DNA from: Hirsutella rhossiliensis
Lineage: Eukaryota; Ascomycota; Sordariomycetes; Hypocreales; Ophiocordycipitaceae
Length of the DNA: 64,000 nt
Direction of reading: 5' to 3'
NCBI RefSeq assembly: GCF_020360975.1
Contig: NW_025408677.1
Span: forward strand, 1,240,001 to 1,304,000
How positions within the stretch are numbered: position 1 is the stretch's first letter; each line of letters begins with the position of its first letter. The notes beneath the pieces were generated by a model that worked only from the letters and a program-made list of their open reading frames with translations, did not search any database and was not told the DNA's origin. The position numbers and the translations under genes are program-made. Below, one piece after another: positions 37,566 to 46,599 of this stretch.

Positions 37566-38249
37566 CCTACTAACACGCGTTGCTAAGGGCTAGCAGGGGC
37601 TTATCGCTAATTTAATAGGTTGTTAGAATATATATTAAAGATCAGCACCGTTAATCGAGGCCCTTACTAATTTACTTAAGTCTTCTAGTATCTTTTATAT
37701 AAGAGTAGAACGGACTTCCCTATTAAGCTTCGTTATAACCCCTAATAAGAGCTCTAGCGAATTATCCCGTAAGTTATAGCAGTGCAACTCTAGCCGTCTA
37801 GTGGTATATATCTGCCCGGTTAACTTATATGCCCTCCTCCTCTTTCGGAACTATGATCTACTAGTGCTCTACGAGCCACCCCTAAGAGGGAATGCCTAAC
37901 GGTTGGCCTTACTCTTTAGCTATCCTTCTATTAAATGATATATATATCCTTGGCTAGAATACCGTTAGCTTACGCTAGTCGCCCCCTTTCTAACGTCATC
38001 AGCAGCCAACTATTAAGTAGGAGCAAGGACAGGCCCGAATTAGGCAGACTAGCCCGTAGGATCCCCTATAGTAAGGGTCAGTGGGTGTAGTAAGGCTGCC
38101 TGCATAGTAAGGGGCGGGATGCTTAGGTCGGGATTACCGTAATAGCTTTAAGAAGCGGGTTAAGTTAGTAAACAAAGCGTAGGTGGTTGTAAGATATAGT
38201 AGCTATATGCGTCTCTAATCTATAAGGCATGGTCGGCCGCGTCCTAGAG
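37566..38249. other. No gene recognised
   Basis: RIP-mutated spacer between bZIP copy 2 and the inverted-repeat arm. No domain or terminal repeat seen. Confidence 0.4.
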
Positions 38250-39765
38250 ACGATTCGTAGGAAGGAAAGTCGGCCCTAGGGTCGTGCCCGGGGAAGCCGG
38301 TATAACTAGAGGGCAGTCTAAGTAGCGGTCTCGACTAGGCTAGAGCCGACCTACCTACCTACTCCGTGGTGTCGTTGGCTAGGATATTTCACGCCGGGAA
38401 GAATAGGGTGTAAGGAGAAGGTTTGCAATAGGGGGCATAGGAGAGGTGTAAGACGATAAGGCTGGATTCTAGCCTCTTAGTGCACCTTATATTGCCTTAT
38501 TTCTCTAGCCTATAGTATTAGCGAGTTATATCCTATACGGCTAAATAAGAAGAGACGTATAAAGAAGCTAGAAAGTGCGAAATTAATAGGGAAGGATAGC
38601 TACGACGGGAACCGGGTTGCCTATATCGCTATAATAACTACGGGAGTAAGAAGTAGTACCTTAGTAAGACATACGTTATAATTAGGATAAGAACTAGGCA
38701 TAACGGTTAGAGTTATTAGTTACCCTAATTATCTAGCTAGCCCCTAACGACCGTAACGCGCGCACTATAATATAACCGTGGTTCTCTTAAAGTTAGGGGG
38801 GGAAGCATTGCCTCGCTAGCTCTATTCTTATCTACCCGCTATCGATTATAGGTTTCTTTTACCGCCTTCGTTTTCTTTAAATTTCATTCTACTATATGCT
38901 CTATCCTTTAAGTAATATATAATAATAATATAGCACGATAAAGATAGCGATAATAAAATAATAGGGAAAAGTTAAGCGGACGCGTAGTAAATCTTCTTAA
39001 AATAAAGCTCCCGGGAAGACTATAGGCACCTCTCGATATACTAATAGTCTATTTAACGAGGACATAGACGTTCTAAACGGTCTTCCGCCTTACTATAGTC
39101 CGAAATTGCATCCCTCTATACTCGCTAACGTATTAGTTACCTAGAAAGAGATACTTAATAACTACTTAGAACTATATTTAAGCTACTCTAAGATTATAGT
39201 ATATATTTTTAAGGTTAAGATTAAGTCTAAGTACTAGGCTTTAAAGGTAGTAGGTAGTAGTAAGGAGCTATAGTAACTCGAGAGGTTTATACCGTATAAT
39301 ACTTCGTATAACTAGTACTATTTTTATACTATAGGTATCCGCCGTACTAAAGAAAAGTTAGGTTAGTATATTATACCCTTTTACTTAGAATGCTATATAT
39401 ACGGTCGAATTAAGTAGGCGTAAGATAAGTAATTACTACCGTATTAAGTCGCGGTTCTATGCTATAGGTATATTCGCGTAGAGGAATAAGATATCTAAAA
39501 ACTAAAGGATAAGTAGAACTTTAATTTTAGTATTAAATAGGACGATGCCTTAGAAGCACTAATCCGTCCGATCTATACTATTATTAAAGATCTTATAAGT
39601 ATAAGCTCCGGGGTTAATGCTAAAAGCTTACCGCGTAACGTATAAGATCTACGTTCTTTATACTTAATCGGGGTATTTATCCGTAATATAAAAGAAGATA
39701 ATTACTAAGATAAGAAGCTTATCGATTTCGGAACTACTTAGACTATACCGCACGTTATATTAAGC
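38250..39765 (+). repeat. 1.5-kb inverted-repeat arm, copy 2
   Basis: Complement of 23150-24665. Homology stops abruptly at about 39765, where Helitron 2 begins. The first 650 bases are the upstream region of the Fta2-like gene. Confidence 0.85.
38950..39765 (+). pseudogene. Fta2-like kinase-fold protein, copy 2, 3' truncated
   Basis: The plus-strand frame matches copy 1: VRYTKEKLG then IIPFYLECYIYGRIK, IRVEE-stop-DI, IRPIYTIIKDLISISSG, YLIGVFIRNIKEDNY and KLIDFGTT-stop-TIPHVIL. LIDFGT preserves the DFG-equivalent better than copy 1. The frame stops at 39765, against the C-terminal end of the Helitron 2 helicase, so the C-terminus is lost here. Confidence 0.7.
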
Positions 39766-40859
39766 TATAGCGCTACGCGCTCTAGCGTTCGGCCCTATAC
39801 CTTATAGTCGGTATAGGTAAAGGCCGCTACGCGTCGATCTTAACGCTAATAGGCGTTAGTAGGATCGTCCCGGTAAGTATCCCGACGAAGTTAAAGTCCT
39901 TAGTCGTCTCCGAGGCTAGTATAATGCCCGCCGGCGGCCCGAAGTATATCGTTAGCTCCGCCGATACCCGGTGGCCGGGGAAGGCCCGGTCAGGGATAAC
40001 CTCTACCGCCGTATACCCGGCCCCGTTTACTAGCTTTAGCCCCTAGTACGTGTTCTAGTTTACGATAACCGGCATGCCCGGCACGAAGATAAAGACCGCC
40101 GGCACCGGGGTCGCGCTATCGTCGCCGTAGCCTAGTATTAGCGCCGCCTCCTTAGTCGGCACGCCCTCCTTCTACTTATACTCGGAGAGGAAGACGCGCG
40201 CCGCCGTCTACTACCGCGCCCGAAACGCGAGCGACGCCTCGAGGTTAAGGTTCTAGTAGTTCCGGTTAAGCGGCGTTACCACCGTTAGGCCCGTCTCTCA
40301 CGGAATCCGCCTACCCGGCCGGTAGCACCTCGAGTTAAATAGCTCTAGGTCCGACCGGTCCTGCTCCCCCCGGCGGATCCGCCCGAGTAGCCGCCGTAGC
40401 TCCGGGTCACCGGCGGCCCGCATCTACTCGTTTAGCATAATAACCGTCGTAAACCGCCGCTATAGCGCGTGCGCCTTATCGTGCTACCGCTACTGCTCGG
40501 CCGCGAACGCCCCGTCCTCGTCCTACGGCACCGCCGCGCTCGGTAGCAGGATCGACCGCTCCTACACCGGCCGGAACTAGTAGAAGTCGCCGTAGAAGAT
40601 CACCACCGGGATCCCGCCGAAGTCTCGAGTCGACCCCCGTAGCCGGGAGAGCTGCTCGTTAGCGGCGTGCAGCGTCCGCGCCCCGAGCATGCTAACCTCG
40701 TCGATCACTAGCACCTCCTTCTCCTACTAGTCCATCCGCGACCGGCCATCGACGAAGCGCTCCCCCTAGCCCGGCAGCCGCATCCCGTCTACCTCCCTCG
40801 TCGCCCTTCCCGCCTAGCCGCCCTAGCCTATCGCGAGGCCGTAGGCCGAGTATAGTGTA

Positions 40860-40960
40860 CCCGTTGATCTTGGTGTGGGGCCACAGCAGCCCAACTAAGT
40901 GTCTTCGCCACTTAGTTGGCCCAAAAAATCCGGCACAGCCCAAAAAATCCGGCACAGCAG
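40860..40960 (+). repeat. Left TIR of the pogo-like element
   Basis: Identical over 101 bases to the complement of 43545-43645. It contains an 11-bp-arm hairpin (40891-40919, CCAACTAAGTG arms, 7-base loop) and two head-to-tail 19-base units CCCAAAAAATCCGGCACAG (40920-40938, 40939-40957), likely transposase-binding repeats. Confidence 0.97.
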
Positions 40961-41229
40961 GGTCCTCAATTTGGGGTGCAAAATCAAGGGAAATTCTACG
41001 CTTCGCTTCATGGTGCCGTCAATGCGACTTCAAATAGCTAAAATATACATGTGATCAATAGCTGCGGATCACCTAAAGACGCAAGTAACAACGAAAAGTG
41101 AAAAATCACGTCTTTGGGCCTATTTAGAGCTGCCGCCTTCCAGTCGAAGAGATAGGAAGACCGCGTTTGTGAGTCCAAATAGACGTATTATGTAGTAATT
41201 TCGCCTGTTGTGCGTCTCTGAGAGCTATT

Positions 41230-43344
41230 TTATCCATACCTGTGTTCCTGGAGCGTCTGCTGTATCTTGTTGGACGATCGGGTGCGCGGTCGAGGGCATG
41301 GTGTATCGACTACCGCTTCAACCGCTGCTAACGGCGGCGATGAGGGTATATTCTCTTGCGTGTCGAGTAAATTGTCCTCGTCTTCATCGTCGGCGCCATC
41401 CTCACTATGTTTGTCAAGATCGAGGCCTGTGAAATAGACGGTATCGTCACTGCCGGGCAACGACGACATATCTGTAAGTGGGCGAGGTCGGGTCGCTGCG
41501 CGCGCCCTGACATCTCTGGCGGAGTTATTTCTCTCGTGGTATCATAGAAAAGGATTCCTTGGATGGCTCTTTGAGCTCCCGCATGAGGGTATCGCAACTT
41601 TGCTCCAGAGTGTAGAACTCAACGTCTCGTCCCGTAAACTCTAGCCAGGGCTTAAAGTTCAATGTCTTGACTCTGCCATTGACTAACTGCTTCTTCCCGA
41701 CTTTATAGTCTTCTCGGATCTTCTGCATCTCTCCACGAACTCGTTTAAGATGCATCCTTATCTCCTGGCGCGTTTGAAGCCGGGTTTGCTTTGCCTGGAG
41801 CTCCTCATACTCCCGGGTGATGTCGGCCATGCTGGAGCTCGTGATAAACTCTCCGCGCGGCCTGACAATCTTGCCTCTCTTCATTCGATTCGCATACGCC
41901 TGGGTTCGGCTATTCTTATCGCTGACTATGCCCTGAATGTGACGCCATCGCGATAGACTCGGTGTTCACTTTCGCAAGAACCCGCAAGTTTTCTCGTGAT
42001 GGCGAGCTCATGAGGGGCCCATACCGTTGCCGGATATCATTGAGGGCATCCGCGGCGACTTGGAAACGCGTCTCCGAGGGTAGGAGCGAGGCGTATGCAG
42101 GATTGATCGGCTGCTGTTGTCGTAGCTGCTCGTGGAGGATCTTGGTGATCACCGGCGCTGGGTCGACAGGAAAGAGGCCTGTTTTTTCAAATGCCGCCAT
42201 AATGTTATGCCGCGTGAAGCCAGCCTCATATACGTCCTGAAAAGCTGTGAGGAAGTTGACCCGCGAAAATGATATGTTGCCTTCTGCGAGCGACTTCGAA
42301 GCGCTTTCTGATGTGCTGACTTTAGTGGCTGGAATACCCCAACATCAAGCGGCTGCATGAGGTGGGTGGAATGTGGAGGAAAATAGCAATGATGATATCA
42401 AACTTGATACAATACTCAGCAAAGTCAAGGGTGGTATGCCCTGTAAAGCCATCCACAACAAGCAATCGGTAGATCTTCTCGTCGTCAGGCCGTTGGTTTG
42501 GCGGCGCCTCCACGCGACTCATCCCCATGTTGGGGCGCCGAAGATGCTCGTCACAGCCGAACCACTCTTCCAGCGAATTTCCTGACTGTTTTGCTTGCGC
42601 TGACGATGCCCAAGACCAGCAGTTGAAATGCCTTGCCCACTCAAGGTGTATCTCTGCGTTGGAAAAGCCAGTTGGCGACTGGGCAAACCGTACGCCTGTC
42701 ATGATGTCGATGCCGGCCCAGTTGGTGGTAGGGTAATGTTGGAAAACAAGCCAGGGTGGAAGAGAGTCCCCCACTGCGTTAACTGAGGCAATTACCGTGC
42801 AGGATTCTCGGTTTGCTGGGTCTAAAACTCGGGGCCGGGTGCTCTTGACTCTAGTGGTGCGCGTGATGAGAACTTGGATGCGTTCTCGCAGGCACCCAAT
42901 GCGTATTCCGGCCTCGTCTTCATTCCAGATCTCTGAACTGCCAATACGGTAGCTGGTGATGATTTCTCGAAGCTTTGAGTAGAAAATTCGACTTCTTCTA
43001 CCCCGTGGGCTTCAAAGGACTTCCGCTCGTTCAACTGCTTTGAGATACGTCTTCGCGATCGCAGGATGACTTCCACGCCAATTGTCAAGCCAACTTGACG
43101 AGACCGGGCGGGCATTGGGATCTCGACGCATTCTTATTGCATTTGCAACAGCTTCAAGTTGCTCTCTCGTGGCGGGCATGCCGGTGCGTTCCATCCACTG
43201 TACATACGCAACCAGGGCGTCGTCTTCGTCCTCCGTCAGCGCCAATGGACGCCCTGGAGCACGGGAAAAGGGGTTTCTTATGAAATTAATGGCTCTCTGT
43301 ACGGATGAGCTCTTCACATTGTAACGGATGGCCGCATCTCGCAC
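41230..43344 (-). pseudogene. Pogo/Fot-like transposase (HTH plus DDD domain), frameshifted
   Basis: Cut-and-paste transposase. N-terminus (43012-43344): psq/CENP-B-type helix-turn-helix, AAIRYNVKSSSVQRAINFI, then LTEDEDDALVAYVQWMER and SSWLDNWRGSHPAIAKTYL. The DDE_1 catalytic core follows in pieces: IWNEDEAGIRIG (first D, near 42940), RLLVVDGFTGHTTLDFAEYC (second D, about 42400-42470), HLMQPLDVGVFQPLKSAH (third D, about 42300-42360). The C-terminal part has AAFEKTGLFPVDPAPVIT and a coiled-coil-like YEELQAKQTRLQTRQEIRM. At least three frame changes (near 43000, 42340-42375, 42290) and an in-frame TGA break it. No RIP-type stops. Confidence 0.92.
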
Positions 43345-43544
43345 GGAAAGAGGCGTTCTTTTGGTGTTGTTGAGCGACGAACATCGGCTCTGGGGTCGCG
43401 ACGAGACGCCAGAACGGCTTTTGCTGCCTCCAGGGTAGCCATGTTATCTGTCATAATGTATTCCGGCAAAAAGATACGTAAATAAAGTCAAGTTGCGCGA
43501 GAAAACGCGGTTGAGATGCATAGGGTTGACGTTTTGGAGGTGGG

Positions 43545-43645
43545 CTGCTGTGCCGGATTTTTTGGGCTGTGCCGGATTTTTTGGGCCAACTAAGTGGCGA
43601 AGACACTTAGTTGGGCTGCTGTGGCCCCACACCAAGATCAACGGG
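43545..43645 (-). repeat. Right TIR of the pogo-like element
   Basis: Mirror of the left TIR with the hairpin at 43586-43614 and the two 19-base units at 43548-43585. Confidence 0.97.
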
Positions 43646-45200
43646 TAATGCCGTTAATCCGCGCCGCCGCCGTCCCCGACGTCGCCGTAACCAGCAGCCG
43701 GCTCGATAGGTCCCTCTAAGCGAGTAGCTCGACGAGCGCCTCGATAACGCGCGACTTACCGGTGCCGCCCTTACCGCCGATAAATAGGTAGAGCTAGCCG
43801 CCCTCGCCTGCCCCGTTGCCTGCCCCGTCGCCCTACCGCGCTTCTCGTTACGCGTTAGATGCCCCGCTAGCTCCCTGCCGGCGGCGACGAACGAGTTCGA
43901 CGGGCCGAGCCGCACGCGTATCCTCGCCGCCGTGCCTACGTCTGCGTCGCCGTCGGCGCCACCGTCGGCGCCACTTCTGTTGCCTTCTCCCGTCGGCTCT
44001 AGCGTAGGAAGGAACTCGGCCGCGGCGGCTACCCGCTTCTATACCGGGTCCTCGACCTTTATCGTATAGTTCGTAATATAGTAGATTAGGGCCATGGTCT
44101 TACGCTGCGTCGCGATAAACGAGATATCGTGGTTATGCCGTAGCCCTACTGCTATCGCCCTATTCTACCGGTTTACCATGCTATGCGTCCGCCGGATCTC
44201 GAGCACCCGTCCGCCGTTAGCGCCGTCCTCTCTACCAGCCTCTACGGCGCCTTAAACCGGCAGAGGTCCCCCTTCCGCGCCCCCACGCCGAGCGAGTATT
44301 TTACGTAGGTCGCGCTATACGTATAGATCTACGTCGCGCCCGCGTAGAAATTAGCCTCCTCGTCGAAGGTGTCTATAAAGCCCGCGACGTTATTAAGCCG
44401 CGAGGATATATCCGCCGTAGCCGACCGCTCCGCCTATACGGCGCAGTAACCTTCTACGTCTAGCTCCTACGGGCTCGGTTTAGCTATAGCCCCTCCGTCT
44501 GCCCCGGATAGGGGCTTAGGGGGGGGGTTTCGTCTTAAGGCGGCCGCCTTACCTCGGAGAAGACGCTGTCTACGTAGCGGATAATATACTCCCGGTACGC
44601 CGCCTGCTCCTCCGTATCGGGGCCGGCTAGCGCCTCGCCGAGACCCGCGTTGCCTTTAAGCTAGAGGAGCCCGTAGATATAGAGGGCGCTTCGCTCGTTA
44701 GTCTCTACCGCGCCGTAGTACGCGCTAACGTGCCCGAATACCGACTCCTCCCCGACGTTAACGTAGTGCTCGAAGAAGAGCGTTATCTCCTGGTAGAAGA
44801 AGATGGCCGAGCTTATCGGGTCCGATATAGCTAGCCGCGTCTAATTATACGCGGTCCCTAGGTCTCTAAGGAAGGCCTCGGCCTTATCGGGGTCGCGGGC
44901 ACGGTACGCCGCCAGCCGTAACTTTACTAGGTTCGTAATATCGTTCGGGTTTAGCGTGAACTAGATGGCCGGCACCCCGTGCCTCACGATAAGAGATAGT
45001 ATCTTCCTCCGTATGCTAAGGCGGCTCTCCCTCGACATTAGTTGCCGGTACCGTAATAAAGTCGCGCGAGAAGTCCTTAGCGAAGCTAAGCGTGTCGCCT
45101 AAGGTAAACTAGGCAGCCGTCTGGTCGAAAGTTATATAGAATGCGCGGAAGACGGCTAGCTTTGCCTGCGTGCTTCCCTTTAGCTAGCGATGAGTTTCTC

Positions 45201-46189
45201 TACCGCGTAGGCAACCGTTACGGCTAGGCCTTTAGCCTCGGGCAGGTGGTTCGGTTCGTCGGTCTCGGTTTCATCTGCTGCGTCTCCTATTATAACATTT
45301 CGCCGGTCGGTGTTAGCGTCGGCGCTGTCGCTGCTCGTGGAGCCGATAGAGAGTCGTCGGGTTACTGTGCGTATCTTCGCACCTGCAATTTAGCAAGGCC
45401 CTCGGTAGGGCCTGCCGAAGGAGTGATTCTCTAGCTCTTAGGGTGTTCGTGGGAGTCATCGGCTCTTATTCCTAGGGCGACAGTCGCGCCTGGTCCGCGG
45501 GTTAGGGGCCATCGCCGCCCTTAGCCGGATCGAGGCCAGCGAATTCCTAACAGCGATAGGGAAAGTGTCTACTAGTAGTAGTAGTAGTATTAATTACCGT
45601 CTAGGACATCCCTATAAGGGCAAAAGACGTGCTAGGCTAGAGAAGACTAGATATATAGAATATCCCGAGTACCTAGACTAAGGACCGTGTATAGCACCTA
45701 ACTACTCTATCTAGTAATTCTAAGGCTCCGAGGCCGGTCGGAAATTCGGGGCCCTTCCCCCGTTAGCGGGTTCTAGGCACGGTAGTAAAGCCGTAATAGT
45801 AGTTAGTCTTTAGCCGAGGCCGGGTAACTAAGAAAGCCTACGAAGTTATAGGCCGGCCGTAAGCCCTCTCGAGGGCCTATAGGCAGAAAGAAAAAGAAGA
45901 AAAGGAAGCAGAGAGTATAGGTATATTAGTCGGGGGTTCGCCCCGATAGCGATTGTCTGCTCCTATAGGAGCATTCGATCCGGGCCACTTTCGTAGTTAT
46001 GGCAGTCGGCGAAGTCCCCGTGCCTACTCCTTATAGTAAGCAGGTAGAGGTGTTATTAATTGGTGTGCAGCTCCGGGGGGCACCCGGGTTAGGCCTTAAG
46101 CTCTAGGCTTATATAGCTCCTCGGGGCCCCCTGCCGCCTACTAGTCTAAATAAAGTCGTGGCCGCTAGCGGCTAAAGGAGTTAGGGCCG
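45201..46189. other. No gene recognised; contains a (TAG)n tract
   Basis: Mixed composition. A TAG triplet tract lies at about 45572-45590. The 45246-45434 frame has no domain. A purine-rich AAAGAAAAAGAAGAAAAGG patch lies near 45890. Possible 5' region of the LINE ORF1 that follows. Confidence 0.4.
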
Positions 46190-46425
46190 CAAGGCGGCAG
46201 AAGGCGAGGCCAGCCAGTAAGGCGGCAGAGGGTGCGAGGCAGCGCGAGGCGTGCCGGGAAGGGCGAGAAGAAGTCGAGCCGCGAGGCGGCAGAAGAAGTC
46301 AGGGCCGTTAGGCGGCAGCAGAGGTCGGGGCTACGAGGCGGCAGAAGTCGACGCCAGCTAGTAAAGGCAGTAGAAGGAGGCGATACCACGAGGCGGCAGA
46401 GGGCGAGGCAGCGCGAGGCATAGCG
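46190..46425. repeat. GC-rich minisatellite, about eight degenerate 26-29-bp units
   Basis: The core RAGGCGGCAGARG recurs near 46192, 46220, 46282, 46310, 46337, 46390 and at weaker sites. Units vary in length and sequence. It precedes the LINE ORF1 and could be its 5' UTR repeat. Confidence 0.75.
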
Positions 46426-46599
46426 TGATTCGAGATAAGCTCCTAAGAGGAGACGAACTCTTTAAAGTCTGCCTTCGGTGTCTGCTAGAGCGCTATTAGG
46501 GCTAGAGAGGCAGACGTATAGTCGGGTAGCCTAAAAAGTTTCTTCTCTACTAATAGGCTACTAATAGCCCGTAGAAGAGAAAAGGTTTTACTCTCTTAT

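Larger units (their letters stand above)
40860..43645 (-). mobile_element. Pogo/Fot-like DNA transposon, 2786 bp, not RIP-mutated
   Basis: Bounded by identical 101-bp TIRs (40860-40960 and 43545-43645) and by TA on each side (40858-40859, 43646-43647), the usual target of the Tc1/mariner superfamily. CpA and TpG are normal throughout, unlike the Helitron it sits in. Removing the element plus one TA restores the Helitron 2 helicase frame. The transposase is on the minus strand. Confidence 0.96.
39766..45200 (-). mobile_element. Helitron family 2 (Rep plus PIF1 helicase), RIP-killed, interrupted by a pogo element
   Basis: The minus-strand frame gives a Rep domain: LSLIVRHGVPAI, FTLNPNDITNLVKLRLAAYR and SSAIFFYQEITLFFEHYVNV, then ALYIYGLL at about 44663-44692, where the HUH motif should be (both His are Tyr). 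ALIYYITNYTIKVEDPV follows near 44060. The helicase has an intact-looking Walker A FIGGKGGTGKS (complement of about 43752-43782), then ARINGIT|LYSAYGLAI spanning the pogo insertion, Walker B LVIDEVSMLG (40682-40712), FGGIPVVIFYGDF, VVTPLNRN, VPGMPVIVN and TDYKV-stop-GRTLERVAL near 39780. It differs from Helitron 1 in motif spelling, so it is another family. High-GC content but very low CpA/TpG. Confidence 0.87.

Noticed and set aside
40855..41037. Frames at 40855-41037 plus, 40692-40955 minus and 43444-43641 minus as genes
   Set aside because: They are read-through of the pogo TIR (shared VWGHSSPTKCLRHLVGPKNP) into flanking DNA, not genes.
41208..43324. Plus-strand frames across the pogo element
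   Set aside because: Shadows of the minus-strand transposase; no domain in the plus frames.
43607..44007. Arg/Ala-rich frames (43607-43915 minus, 43816-44007 plus)
   Set aside because: The minus one is partly real Helitron 2 frame running into the TIR; the plus one is a shadow of GC-rich sequence.
3681..45590. Triplet tracts at 3681 and 45572 as a CRISPR-like or functional array
   Set aside because: Plain triplet microsatellites without spacers.
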